This document shows positions 34,517 to 43,174 of a stretch of 64,000 nucleotides of DNA, one piece after another. The notes under the pieces were generated by a model. It did not search any database, had not been told where the DNA came from, and saw only the letters and a program-made list of their open reading frames with translations. Numbering within the stretch: position 1 is the stretch's first letter; each line of letters opens with the position of its first letter. The position numbers and the translations under genes are program-made. Source of the stretch: Candidatus Agathobaculum merdipullorum (lineage in GTDB: Bacteria > Bacillota > Clostridia > Oscillospirales > Butyricicoccaceae); contig DXDZ01000008.1 in the NCBI GenBank assembly GCA_019115185.1, positions 1-64,000 on the forward strand, written 5' to 3'.

Positions 34517-36351
34517 CACGGCATACCGCCTCCACCGCCGGCAGGCATTCCACCGCCGCCACCGGAGGGCATTCCGCCGCCTCCGCCGCCGGACATGGCG
34601 CCCATACCGCCGCCGGGCATACCGCCCATATCACCGCCGGGCATCATGCCCATTTCTTCCTCTTCACCGGAGGACTCATGCATCACCTGCGGCACATAGA
34701 CGATATCTCCTTCCGCAACGTCGGAGACGATCTCGATGAAATTATCATCCGACAAGCCGGTTTCCACCTCGACCGCCTTCCAGCCGTCCGGCAGCAGCGT
34801 ACCGTTTACCATTGTGCCGTCCGTATTCTTTGCGCTATCGTCCTTGACATATACGATATTGCCGCGCTGTACGGCAGAGATTGGTACGGCGATTGCATCC
34901 GCCGCTTCATCGACCACAATGGTCGCGTCCACGTTCATGCCGGGCAGCAAATCCTCAGGCGGGTTGTCGATCTGCACGGTGACCGGATAGCTGGTCACGC
35001 CATTTTCTGTCGTGCCCGCAACTGAAACCTTGGTCACCACGCCTTCAATGGGTTCTGCGCTCTCCAGCGAATCGCAGGTGATATTGACCGTCTGCCCCAC
35101 CGCGACCTGATTGATGTCCAGCTCGTCAAGCGAAATATCAAAGGTCAGATAAGACAGATCATAAATAACCGCCAGCGTCGTCTGGCCGTTGGTCGCGTCG
35201 AGCGTATCGCCCACCTTGGTGTTTTTGGTAATCACAGTGCCGTCGATCGGCGCGGTGATGGTATAGTCGTCCAGCTTATCGACGGTATTCTGATAGGAAA
35301 GCTGCTGCTGGGCAAGCGACAGCTTGCTGTTCTCCACTTGGTTTTCGACCGAGGTAGAGGACAGCGTCGCCACGGTCTGACCCGCGGACACGGACGAGCC
35401 CTCCCGGATGGACAGGCTCGCTACCTTGCCAGCGGTGTCCGCGGTTATTGTGAATTCGGACAGATAAGTAAAGTTTGCGCCCTGATTGCAGGCCACGCCG
35501 CCCACCGTTGCGCTTGCCGCCGACGAAGTGGACAGGCCGCCCGGATTACTCACCTGAATGGTCACATATCGGACGATCTGATAGCCGTCGAGCACGGTAT
35601 CCGCCGCATCAATGGCCGTCACCGTGCCGATGAGCGTCTCAAACGAACCGTCAATCGTAACCGTTGCCGCGGAGCCCACGCTGAATGTTGCCGCATCCGA
35701 GGCATTAAACGGCACGGTCAGCTCCATAGACGACGAATCGCGCACATCCGCAATCGTCGCGCCTGCCTGCACCTGATCGCCCGCCTCTACATACAGCTTG
35801 GTCACCACGCCGGATTTCTCCGATTTGACATTCAGATCATCCAGACTTTCCACCGTCTGGTTATAGCTGTTCTGGCTCTGCTGGAGCGAGAGCTGCGCCT
35901 GTTCAATCGAGTTTTTCGCGTCTGTGCTGTCGATTTCATACAGCACATCGCCCTTTTTCACCTCGTCGCCTTCCTCAAACGTGCAGGACAGCACTTCGCC
36001 CTGCACCGCGCTGGTGACATCATACTGATTGGCTGGTTCAATGGTGCCGGTTGCGGACAGCGTCAGCTGGATATCCCGTCGGGATGCTTCGCTCTCGGTG
36101 TAAGTTTGCGTCACCTCGCCCTTTCCAGACTGCAAAAAATGCCGCACGCCGAACGCGCCGACCAGCACAACCACCAGTACGACCGGAATGACCACCTTCT
36201 TTTTCAGCTTCCGGCGTTTCTTCTTTTTGCGGTGCGCACCCGGCGGTGCGCTTTCGGCAGACGGTTCTTCTTTGCTCTCGCTGCTTACAGAAAATGTTTT
36301 CTTTCCCTTTCGGGACTTTTTTTCGCGCAATGAATCAAACGGCAGTTTCAA
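34516..36351 (-). CDS. MacA-like membrane-fusion/adaptor protein with Gly-Met-rich tail
   Basis: A 611-residue adaptor. A basic cytoplasmic N-terminus ([14 protein letters not shown]) precedes one membrane helix ([17 protein letters not shown]). Lipoyl-like half-motifs ([20 protein letters not shown] and [15 protein letters not shown]) flank an extended helical hairpin region, and beta-barrel segments follow ([12 protein letters not shown]). It is duplicated internally, with two biotinyl-lipoyl/hairpin units, longer than standard MacA. The last about 45 residues are low complexity (repeats of GGMP and GGGGGM). TTG is the start codon, 8 bases after GGAGGG. First gene of the efflux operon. Confidence 0.87.
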   Translation of the reverse strand: MKLPFDSLREKKSRKGKKTFSVSSESKEEPSAESAPPGAHRKKKKRRKLKKKVVIPVVLVVVLVGAFGVRHFLQSGKGEVTQTYTESEASRRDIQLTLSATGTIEPANQYDVTSAVQGEVLSCTFEEGDEVKKGDVLYEIDSTDAKNSIEQAQLSLQQSQNSYNQTVESLDDLNVKSEKSGVVTKLYVEAGDQVQAGATIADVRDSSSMELTVPFNASDAATFSVGSAATVTIDGSFETLIGTVTAIDAADTVLDGYQIVRYVTIQVSNPGGLSTSSAASATVGGVACNQGANFTYLSEFTITADTAGKVASLSIREGSSVSAGQTVATLSSTSVENQVENSKLSLAQQQLSYQNTVDKLDDYTITAPIDGTVITKNTKVGDTLDATNGQTTLAVIYDLSYLTFDISLDELDINQVAVGQTVNITCDSLESAEPIEGVVTKVSVAGTTENGVTSYPVTVQIDNPPEDLLPGMNVDATIVVDEAADAIAVPISAVQRGNIVYVKDDSAKNTDGTMVNGTLLPDGWKAVEVETGLSDDNFIEIVSDVAEGDIVYVPQVMHESSGEEEEMGMMPGGDMGGMPGGGMGAMSGGGGGGMPSGGGGGMPAGGGGGMP

Positions 36352-36407
36352 TCTTTGCTCCCTCCTGCTTGCGTTTTATTACCGCGTATCATCATAAGCG
36401 CAGTAGT

Positions 36408-36423
36408 TTGAAGAAAGATTGAA
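36408..36423. repeat. Phased TTGAA direct repeat between divergent genes
   Basis: TTGAA at 36408-36412 and 36419-36423, 11 bp apart, in the region between the adaptor gene and the response-regulator-like gene. The one-turn phasing is typical of OmpR-family operators; binding is an inference. Confidence 0.35.
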
Positions 36424-36521
36424 AAAACTGTAACTTAACAATTTTTCCATCACTCCTACACAAAAACTCCACATACACCGCGCACAATAAAAAGCACCCC
36501 TTGTAGGAAAGGAGATTCTTC

Positions 36522-37196
36522 ATGCGCATTCTTCTGATTGGGGCAACTGAGAATGAAAAGATTCCGCAAGCGCTCCGGCGCGACCATATTTTGTTCGACC
36601 ACATCCCACTGCCCGGCGCAGAGCCGCTTCTCTGCCCAGAGGGACTGTATGACGTCGCAGTCCTGCTGACTGATCGTGCAGGCAAAGCTGCAGCGCAGCA
36701 ATTAACCGCGCTCCTGCCTTCCCTGCGGGAGGACGGTATGTCCGTACCGCTGCTGGTCGTGGCGGCACATCTGTCCGCGCGCGACCGTATTCTGGTGCTG
36801 GACGCCGGCGCGGACGATGTGCTGACCCAGCCCTTTCTGATCGGTGAACTGCTGGCACGCATCCGTGCGCTCAGCCGACGCAGTCCGGTATTGCAGCCTC
36901 GCTTGCTGCAAGCGGGCGATTTATCGCTCGACCGCGGACACTGCATCCTGACAGGCCCCAGAGGCAATGTCCGGCTGTCCTGCAAAGAGCTGCAACTGGT
37001 CGAGCTGTTCCTGCTGCACACCGGACAGGTATTGCCGCGCGAAACGCTGCGGCAAAAGGTTTGGGGCATCGATAGCGAATCCGCCTATAACGCCATCGAG
37101 GTCTATTTATCTTTGGTGCGCCGCAAGCTGCGCACCATTGGCTCGGATGCCCAAATCCACGCCGAGCGCGGCGTGGGCTATTACATCGAGGCATAA
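36522..37196 (+). CDS. Response-regulator-like winged-helix protein with degenerate receiver
   Basis: A 224-residue OmpR/PhoB-type protein. The C-terminal winged helix is intact (LSCKELQLVELFLLHTGQVL, then YNAIEVYLSLVRRKL and ERGVGYYIEA). The receiver domain lacks the key residues: the acidic pair near the N-terminus is GATE, the phospho-acceptor Asp is Leu (YDVAVLL), the Thr is Ala (LVVAAH) and the conserved Lys is Gln (LTQPF). It should therefore not be activated by phosphotransfer, and no histidine kinase gene is adjacent. It is divergent from the MacAB-like operon and is a plausible regulator of it. Confidence 0.88.
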   Translation: MRILLIGATENEKIPQALRRDHILFDHIPLPGAEPLLCPEGLYDVAVLLTDRAGKAAAQQLTALLPSLREDGMSVPLLVVAAHLSARDRILVLDAGADDVLTQPFLIGELLARIRALSRRSPVLQPRLLQAGDLSLDRGHCILTGPRGNVRLSCKELQLVELFLLHTGQVLPRETLRQKVWGIDSESAYNAIEVYLSLVRRKLRTIGSDAQIHAERGVGYYIEA

Positions 37197-37200
37197 CAAA

Positions 37201-37247
37201 ACGTCCCCGCAGCCACATGCTTCTGCATGGGCCGCAGGGACGTTTTT
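37201..37247. terminator. Terminator between the regulator gene and the 33-aa gene
   Basis: A long hairpin with ACGTCCCCGC pairing GCAGGGACGT at its base, and TTTTT on the plus side. It lies at the 3' ends of two convergent genes, so it may serve both. Confidence 0.75.
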
Positions 37248-37252
37248 CTGCG

Positions 37253-37354
37253 TTACCAGCCGCGGTACTTGCCGCGCTCGATCGGGCCGAACAGGACATC
37301 TGTCCAATGCCGGAACCAATCCCACAGTCCATTTATTCTGTTATCCTGTTTCAT
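37253..37354 (-). CDS. Trp-rich 33-residue small protein
   Basis: A short ORF from ATG at 37354 to TAA at 37253: MKQDNRINGLWDWFRHWTDV, then LFGPIERGKYRGW. It contains four Trp and several basic residues and could form an amphipathic helix; there is no signal peptide. Support for coding: AAAGGAGG lies 8 bases upstream, the stop is followed at once by a terminator hairpin, and composition is protein-like. A promoter is not clear. I recognise no family. It sits between the degenerate response regulator and rmuC. Confidence 0.6.
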   Translation of the reverse strand: MKQDNRINGLWDWFRHWTDVLFGPIERGKYRGW

Positions 37355-37483
37355 ACCGCGATCCTCCTTTGTATTTCTGATTTTATTCTATCCGATTTTA
37401 CCCAGCCTGTCCCTCACAAAACTGTGAAATTTTTCTTAAGAATTTATGAAGGGGCGGTCCGCATGGGACCGTCCCTTCTCGCT

Positions 37484-38752
37484 TTAGTCCTCGTCTTCCG
37501 GTGCATCCGCGCCGTCTGTCAGCCCAAGCACCGACTGGCTTTCCGCTTCGCTCAGCTCGGTCACGCCCTTGAGCTTGCGACGGATCGCGCGTGTGCGCGT
37601 GCCGACCAGCTTATCCAGCTCGCGGCTGGCCTGATCGAGCCGGGTCTGGGTCTGCGTCAGGCAGGCTTCAAACTTGTCAAACTCGGTCTTGACCGCGCCC
37701 AGAACGCTCCACACCTCACCCGAGCGCTTCTGAATCGCAATTGTGCGGAACGACATCTGCAAGCTGTTGAGCAGCGCTGCCATCGTGCTTGGACCTGCGA
37801 TATTGACATGGTAATCACGTTGCAGCACCTCCACCATGCCGCGGCTGACCGCTTCGGCGTACAGCCCCTCAAACGGCAGAAACAGGATGCCGAAATTCGT
37901 GGTGTACGGCGGCTCGAGATACTTGTCGTGTATATCTTTGGCCTCGGACTTGAGCGTAGCGATCAGCGTCTTGGCGCAGGCGTCGATCTGCTCGCGTGAG
38001 CCGTCCTCATAGGCGTCGCGCAGCGCGCCGTAGGTGTCGCCCGGGAACTTGGAGTCGATCGGCAGCCAAACATGCCCGCCGTCCTCGACCGGCAGCTTGA
38101 CCGCGTATTCGACCACATTGCGGCTGCCCGGCCGCGTAGCAACGTTGACGGCATACTGCTCAGGCGCGAGGATATCCTCCAAAATTGCACCCAGCTGGAT
38201 TTCGCCCACAATGCCGCGTGTTTTGACATTGGTCAGCACCTTTTTCAGGTCGCCCACGCCCTGCGCGAGCGTCTGCATTTCGCCCAGTCCTTTATAAACC
38301 TGCTCCAACCGCTCGTTGACCAGCCGGAAAGACTCGTTCATCCGCTCGGACAGAGTCTTTTGCAGCTTCTCGTCCACGATCTGTCGCATATCATCCAGTT
38401 TTTTGTTGTTGTCCGCCTGCATGGCGCGCAGGTTCTGATCCACCGTCACGCGGATGTTCTCCAGATTTTGCGTGGTTTCCGCGGTAAAGCCGTGCAGCCG
38501 CCGCTCAAACTGACCGAGCTGGTCGGTCACCGCGCTCATTTTGCCCGCAAGGCTTTTATCCATGACGGACAGCTGGTTCATCTGTGTCTCGCGTCCTTCG
38601 CGCAAATTCTGGTTGACCAGTGTGCCCAGCGCAGTGATCGAACTGCTGGCGTCACCGCCGCCGGACGGCTGCTGCCGTCGGGTGAGCAGCACGATGACCA
38701 GCACCAGCAGCACAACGACCAGCGCCAGCGTGATAATGGGTATGTATTGCAT
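37484..38752 (-). CDS. rmuC: DNA recombination protein RmuC
   Basis: A 422-residue protein with an N-terminal membrane helix (IITLALVVVLLVLVIVLL), a long coiled-coil (about 60-170, with LSVMDKSLAGKMSAVTDQ) and the RmuC nuclease-like core: GIVGEIQLGAILEDILAPEQY, VWLPIDSKFPGDTY and FGILFLPFEGLYAEAVSRG. RmuC limits recombination at inverted repeats in E. coli; its biochemistry is still uncertain. It lies 20 bases after the alarmone synthetase gene and is probably co-transcribed. Confidence 0.93.
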   Translation of the reverse strand: MQYIPIITLALVVVLLVLVIVLLTRRQQPSGGGDASSSITALGTLVNQNLREGRETQMNQLSVMDKSLAGKMSAVTDQLGQFERRLHGFTAETTQNLENIRVTVDQNLRAMQADNNKKLDDMRQIVDEKLQKTLSERMNESFRLVNERLEQVYKGLGEMQTLAQGVGDLKKVLTNVKTRGIVGEIQLGAILEDILAPEQYAVNVATRPGSRNVVEYAVKLPVEDGGHVWLPIDSKFPGDTYGALRDAYEDGSREQIDACAKTLIATLKSEAKDIHDKYLEPPYTTNFGILFLPFEGLYAEAVSRGMVEVLQRDYHVNIAGPSTMAALLNSLQMSFRTIAIQKRSGEVWSVLGAVKTEFDKFEACLTQTQTRLDQASRELDKLVGTRTRAIRRKLKGVTELSEAESQSVLGLTDGADAPEDED

Positions 38753-38772
38753 AGAGAATAATTCCTTTCGGT

Positions 38773-39438
38773 TCAGAGTACGTGTAATTCCTTGGCGATG
38801 CGCTGCATTTCCTCATCCGTTGCGGCAATCACGTCCGCGCAGGCTTTCAGGTCGTCTGAAATATGCGCCGGCATCTGCACATCGGATTTGTAGCGCAGCT
38901 GATGCTCCAGACTCGCCCAGAAGTCCATGGCGATCGTGCGCAGCTGCAGCTCGATGCGCACCGGCTGCGTGCGGTCGGACAGGAAGATCGGCACCTCGAG
39001 AATCAGATGCAGACTGCGGTAGCCGTTAGGCTTGGGTGTCTCGATATAATCCTTGCGCTCAATGAGCGTCAAGTCATCCTGCCGCATCAACATATCGGCC
39101 ACCGTGTAAATATCCTCAATAAACGGACAGATCACGCGAATACCGCCGATATCGTTGAGGTTTTCCATCATGGATTGCAGCGAGACGGGATACCCGCGGC
39201 GCTTGAGCTTACCGATAATGCTGCGCGGCGTTTTGATTCGGCTTTTGATCGAGTCGATCGGGCTGGGCTTACCCGAAATATGCGACTCGTCGCTCAGGAT
39301 ATCCAGTTTGGTTTTGATTTCGCGGATGCCCGCTTCATAGAGCATCATCATCTGCTGTAGCTGCATCGCGGATTCCAAAAGCTGTTCCTCGTCGTGCTGC
39401 GACAACTTATCCATGGCAAAAAAATCTGCAAGATCCAT
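38773..39438 (-). CDS. Small alarmone synthetase (RelA/SpoT synthetase domain only)
   Basis: A 221-residue single-domain (p)ppGpp synthetase, transferring pyrophosphate from ATP to GDP/GTP. Synthetase motifs are IGGIRVICPFIEDIYTVADML, DYIETPKPNGYRSLHLIL and RIELQLRTIAMDFWASLEH. There is no HD hydrolase, TGS or ACT domain, so it resembles YjbM/YwaC-type enzymes and would be controlled by expression. First gene of an operon with rmuC. Confidence 0.93.
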   Translation of the reverse strand: MDLADFFAMDKLSQHDEEQLLESAMQLQQMMMLYEAGIREIKTKLDILSDESHISGKPSPIDSIKSRIKTPRSIIGKLKRRGYPVSLQSMMENLNDIGGIRVICPFIEDIYTVADMLMRQDDLTLIERKDYIETPKPNGYRSLHLILEVPIFLSDRTQPVRIELQLRTIAMDFWASLEHQLRYKSDVQMPAHISDDLKACADVIAATDEEMQRIAKELHVL

Positions 39439-39476
39439 GCTATCCCCTCCGTTTAAAACGGCTCAACTTTTTTCTT

Positions 39477-39505
39477 ATTATAACACAATTCCGCCGCACA
39501 CACAA
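39477..39505 (-). promoter_or_regulatory. Promoter of the alarmone synthetase / rmuC operon
   Basis: Minus strand TTGTGT (39500-39505), 17 bp, consensus TATAAT (39477-39482). Confidence 0.7.
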
Positions 39506-39551
39506 TCGGCCGAGGACAACGCCGTTTTTTCTCTGTGCGGCGCACGGAACG

Positions 39552-39588
39552 TTTAACTCTATTTAAAGTTGCACCGGTATTGTATAAT
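39552..39588 (+). promoter_or_regulatory. Promoter of the two-component operon with phased TTTAA repeats
   Basis: TATAAT at 39583-39588 has no good -35 hexamer; instead TTTAA occurs at 39552 and 39562, 10 bp apart. The same element recurs before the VTC operon, suggesting autoregulation by the OmpR-type regulator. Confidence 0.5.
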
Positions 39589-39643
39589 AAAGGCAAGGAA
39601 CGAAAAAAACGGCTGTCGCTTGCGCCGATAAGGAGAAACGCAT

Positions 39644-40318
39644 ATGAGATTATTACTGGCTGAGGATGAAAAAGCCCTGTCCAAAGCGCTCGTCACCATT
39701 TTGGAGCGCAACAACTATTCAGTCGATGCCGTGGACAATGGACAGGACGCGCTCGACTATCTGGAAGCGGACAACTACGACGGCGTCATTCTGGACATCA
39801 TGATGCCCAAGGTGGACGGGATCACCGTGCTCAAAACCATCCGCAGCAAGGGCAACCGGATTCCGGTGCTGATGCTGACCGCAAAAGCCGAAGTGGACGA
39901 CAAGGTGCTCGGACTGGACGCCGGAGCAAACGATTATCTGACCAAACCATTCCACACGCAAGAGCTGCTCGCGCGCATCCGCGCAATGACCCGCACCCAG
40001 ACTGCCCAGACCGATTCACGCCTGCAAATGGGAAATGTGACGCTGGACTGCGCCACGTTTGAGCTTTCCACCCCGGCAGGCAGCTTCCGGCTGGCCAACA
40101 AAGAATTCCAGATTCTTGAACTGCTCATGCGTAACCCGCACAGTCTGATTGCATCCGAACGCCTGCTGGAAAAGATCTGGGGTTATGACAGCGAAGCGGA
40201 AATCAACGTGGTGTGGGTGTACATCTCCTATTTGCGCAAAAAGCTGTCCGCCCTGCGTGCCGACATTCAGATTAAGGCCACCCGGAACGCGGGCTATTCG
40301 CTGGAGGAACTGCCATGA
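39644..40318 (+). CDS. OmpR-family response regulator
   Basis: A 224-residue regulator with all receiver residues present: acidic pair in LLAEDE, phospho-acceptor Asp in VILDIMMP, Thr in LMLTAK and Lys in YLTKPF. The winged helix follows (LANKEFQILELLMRN, NVVWVYISYLRKKL, RNAGYSLEE). It overlaps its histidine kinase gene by 4 bp, so the two form a pair. The VTC/DUF4956 operon that follows directly carries similar TTTAA-type repeats in its promoter and is the likely target. Confidence 0.95.
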   Translation: MRLLLAEDEKALSKALVTILERNNYSVDAVDNGQDALDYLEADNYDGVILDIMMPKVDGITVLKTIRSKGNRIPVLMLTAKAEVDDKVLGLDAGANDYLTKPFHTQELLARIRAMTRTQTAQTDSRLQMGNVTLDCATFELSTPAGSFRLANKEFQILELLMRNPHSLIASERLLEKIWGYDSEAEINVVWVYISYLRKKLSALRADIQIKATRNAGYSLEELP

Positions 40319-41553
40319 TCCGAAAACTGCGTATCAAACTGATTATCGCCTCCATGGTGTCGCTGCTGGCCGTGCTGCTGGTCATCATGAGCGCCGTCAA
40401 TCTGGTCTACTACGGCCAAGTGATTCAGGAAGCGGACAGCACGCTCGCGCTGCTGGCGGCAAACGACGGTTTTTTCCCAAAATCCAACCACGAATTTCCG
40501 CCCGACGGGAAATTCCCCAAGCGAGAGCCGCATCTGTCACCCGAACTGCCTTATGAAACACGGTATTTCTTTGTCACTCTCGCAGAGGATGGCAGCGCGC
40601 GCTCGGTCAACACCGGAAAAATTGCCGCAGTGGACACCGCGGACGCCATCGCCTATGCGCAGTCCGTCTGGGCGCAGGGCAAAACACAGGGCTTCGCCGA
40701 CCAATATCGTTTTCTGGTGGACACCTCTTCCTCGGAACCACTCATCCTGTTTCTCGATTGCAGCCGCGGACTGGCTAACTTCAAAACGCTGCTCCTCAGC
40801 TGCATCGGCGTGTCGTTTGTCGGCTCGCTACTGGTGCTATTGCTGCTGATTTTTCTATCCGGGCGCATCGTGCGGCCGTTTCTGGAAAACTACGAAAAAC
40901 AAAAGCAGTTTATCACCGATGCCGGACATGAGCTGAAAACGCCGCTGACCATTCTCAACGCCGACGCAGAGATTCTCGCCATGGACTACGGCGAAAACGA
41001 ATGGGTCAGCGATATCCAGACGCAGACCAAGCGGCTGGCTGACCTGACGAACGATCTCATTCTGCTTTCCCGCATGGAAGAGGAACAGACGCAGCTGCAA
41101 ATGCTCGAGCTGCCGCTGTCCGATATCGCTGAGGAAACGATCACACCGTTTCAGGCGGTGGCGCGAACACAGGACAAGTCGCTGGAACTGCACATCCAGC
41201 CGATGCTCTCCCTGCGCGGAGACGAAAAATCTCTGCGCAAGCTGTTTTCCATCCTGCTGGATAACGCGGTCAAATATTCGGTCCCGCAAAGCACGATCTC
41301 CTGCACGCTGGAAAAGCAGAAGAACTTCATCCGCCTGTCGGTCTGGAACGCGGTCGATCACATCACCAAAGCCCAGACCGAGCATCTGTTCGACCGGTTT
41401 TACCGCACCGACCAATCCCGCAACTCGCAGACCGGCGGCTACGGTCTCGGGCTTTCCATTGCGCTGGCAATCGTCACCGCGCACAAGGGCAAAATCACCG
41501 CTACCACCGCGGATGAAGCCTCCCTGCTCATCACAGCGACGTTCCCCGCATAA
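40315..41553 (+). CDS. Sensor histidine kinase
   Basis: A 412-residue membrane kinase. Two membrane helices (LIIASMVSLLAVLLVIMSAV, about 10-29, and LLLSCIGVSFVGSLLVLLLL, about 159-178) enclose a sensor domain of about 130 residues. The H-box is ITDAGHELKTPLTIL with the phosphorylated His, the N-box LFSILLDNAVKYS and the G-box GGYGLGLSIALAIVTAHKG. There is no HAMP domain recognisable. The ligand is unknown. Overlaps the response-regulator gene by 4 bp. Confidence 0.94.
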   Translation: MIRKLRIKLIIASMVSLLAVLLVIMSAVNLVYYGQVIQEADSTLALLAANDGFFPKSNHEFPPDGKFPKREPHLSPELPYETRYFFVTLAEDGSARSVNTGKIAAVDTADAIAYAQSVWAQGKTQGFADQYRFLVDTSSSEPLILFLDCSRGLANFKTLLLSCIGVSFVGSLLVLLLLIFLSGRIVRPFLENYEKQKQFITDAGHELKTPLTILNADAEILAMDYGENEWVSDIQTQTKRLADLTNDLILLSRMEEEQTQLQMLELPLSDIAEETITPFQAVARTQDKSLELHIQPMLSLRGDEKSLRKLFSILLDNAVKYSVPQSTISCTLEKQKNFIRLSVWNAVDHITKAQTEHLFDRFYRTDQSRNSQTGGYGLGLSIALAIVTAHKGKITATTADEASLLITATFPA

Positions 41554-41577
41554 TCAGTCTCCAATATACAGCAGTGA

Positions 41578-41610
41578 AGCAGCACCCGTCTCACGGCGGG
41601 TGCTGTTGCT
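41578..41610 (+). terminator. Weak terminator after the histidine kinase gene
   Basis: Inverted repeat CAGCACCCG / CGGGTGCTG with an 8-base loop; the trailing tract (TTGCTATTT) is poor, so read-through into the next operon is possible. Confidence 0.5.
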
Positions 41611-41630
41611 ATTTGCGCGTGTCCGCAATT

Positions 41631-41684
41631 TTAAGTTTGATTAAGGTTCTGGTTAAAGTTTGATTAAGGCAGCAGCGGTATACT
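41631..41684 (+). promoter_or_regulatory. Promoter of the VTC operon with tandem TTAA repeats
   Basis: AAGTTTGATTAAGG occurs twice (41633-41646 and 41656-41669, period 23), giving TTAA tetrads at 41631, 41641, 41653 and 41664. TATACT (41679-41684) follows without a consensus -35. This looks like an activator-dependent promoter for the adjacent response regulator. Confidence 0.55.
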
Positions 41685-41751
41685 GAACACGATCAAGAAA
41701 CATAGCTTGCAACATCACACCTTGCAAGCCCGCAGCAAGGAGGAAACATCC

Positions 41752-42471
41752 ATGGCATACCAAACGACCTTTGAGCGATATGAAATCAAATACCCACTGA
41801 CCGCACAGCAAAAAGAACAGCTGCTGCGCGCCATGCGCGGACGCATGCAGCTGGATCAATTCGGCCGCAGCACCATCCGCAACATTTACTATGATACCGA
41901 TACCTTCCGGCTGATTCGGCGGTCGCTGGAAAAGCCCACCTACAAGGAAAAGCTGCGTATCCGCAGCTATCGGCAGGTGCGGCCGGGCGATCAGGTGTTT
42001 GTGGAGCTGAAAAAGAAGTTTCAGTCCATTGTCTACAAACGGCGTCTGGTGCTGCCCGAAGCGCAGGCCATGGACAGCTTCCGCACCGGCAACGCGCTTC
42101 CCGTGCAGTCCCAGATTGCGAACGAAATCGAGTATTTCCGGGCGTATTACCACACGCTGCGCCCCGCGGTCTTTCTGTCCTACGAGCGCGAAGCCTTCTA
42201 TGCGCTGGACGGCAGCGACTTCCGCGTCACCTTTGACGAAAACATCCGATATCGCTGCCGCGACTTCTCGCTGGGCAGCGCGGTTTACGGTACGCCCCTG
42301 CTTACGGGCGGTCAGACGCTGATGGAGATCAAAACCTCCGGCGGGATGCCGCTTTGGATGACGCACGCGCTGACCGAAAACAGCATTTTCCACACCTCTT
42401 TTTCCAAATACGGCGCAGCATATCAACACATGCTGGACACTGACTTTTCTGGAGGACTGCTCTATGCTTGA
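41752..42471 (+). CDS. VTC-domain (polyphosphate polymerase-like) protein
   Basis: A 239-residue protein matching the VTC tunnel domain that polymerises polyphosphate from ATP in yeast. It has FERYEIKYPLTAQQKEQLL, IRNIYYDTDTFRLIRRSLEK, YKEKLRIRSYRQV with basic tunnel residues, VFVELKKKFQSIVYKRR, ENIRYRCRDF and LMEIKTSGGMPLWM. Conserved Lys, Arg and Glu positions are present. Bacterial versions are soluble and usually neighbour a DUF4956 membrane protein and surface proteins, as here. AAGGAGG precedes the ATG at 41752. Overlaps the next gene by 8 bp. Confidence 0.88.
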   Translation: MAYQTTFERYEIKYPLTAQQKEQLLRAMRGRMQLDQFGRSTIRNIYYDTDTFRLIRRSLEKPTYKEKLRIRSYRQVRPGDQVFVELKKKFQSIVYKRRLVLPEAQAMDSFRTGNALPVQSQIANEIEYFRAYYHTLRPAVFLSYEREAFYALDGSDFRVTFDENIRYRCRDFSLGSAVYGTPLLTGGQTLMEIKTSGGMPLWMTHALTENSIFHTSFSKYGAAYQHMLDTDFSGGLLYA

Positions 42472-43159
42472 CAATCTGTTTCGCGGCCTGTTTGACACGG
42501 AGATGACCACGGTCATCCCGGTTTCCGACTTTTTGCTCTGCGTGGCAAGCGCGCTGGTCATCGGGCTGCTGCTCGCGGCTTGCTACATGTACCGCACCCG
42601 CTATACCCGCAGCTTTGTCGCCACGCTTGCGCTGCTGCCCGCCATCGTCTGCGTGGTCATTATGATGGTCAATGGTAACGTCGGCGCAGGTGTCGCCGTG
42701 GCGGGCGCGTTCAGTCTGGTGCGCTTCCGCTCGGTCCCCGGCACCGCCAAGGAGATCGGTGCGATCTTTCTGGCGATGGGCACGGGTCTGATCATCGGGA
42801 TGGGCTATCTTGCATATGCCTTCCTGTTCGCTGTGGTGCTGGGCGCGGCCACCATGCTGTATAACCATATCGACTTCGGCGCAGGGAAAAAGGCCGCGCG
42901 GTACCGCACCCTGCACATCACCATCCCGGAAGATCTGGACTACACCGGCGTATTTGACGGATTGCTGCGCGAATACACTTCCGCCTGCGAACTGACGCAG
43001 GTCAAGACCACCAACATGGGCAGCCTGTTCCGGCTGACCTACAACATCACGCTGCGCAGCGCAGACATCGAAAAAGAGCTGATCGACAAGCTCCGCTGCC
43101 GCAACGGCAATCTGGAAATCACGGTTTCCAAGCAGGAAACCATCACCGCTGAATTATAA
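42464..43159 (+). CDS. DUF4956-family membrane protein
   Basis: A 231-residue protein with three or four N-terminal membrane helices (FLLCVASALVIGLLLAACYM, FVATLALLPAIVCVVIMMV, IGAIFLAMGTGLIIGMGYL, AFLFAVVLGAATMLYN). The conserved GAFSLVRFRSVPGTAKEIG segment lies between them, and an 80-residue cytoplasmic alpha-beta domain follows. These features define DUF4956. The VTC gene overlaps it by 8 bp and a lipoprotein gene follows at 15 bp, so the three act together; the DUF4956 protein may be the membrane partner of the VTC enzyme. Function unknown. Confidence 0.9.
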   Translation: MLDNLFRGLFDTEMTTVIPVSDFLLCVASALVIGLLLAACYMYRTRYTRSFVATLALLPAIVCVVIMMVNGNVGAGVAVAGAFSLVRFRSVPGTAKEIGAIFLAMGTGLIIGMGYLAYAFLFAVVLGAATMLYNHIDFGAGKKAARYRTLHITIPEDLDYTGVFDGLLREYTSACELTQVKTTNMGSLFRLTYNITLRSADIEKELIDKLRCRNGNLEITVSKQETITAEL

Positions 43160-43174
43160 AGGAGCTTAACCGTT

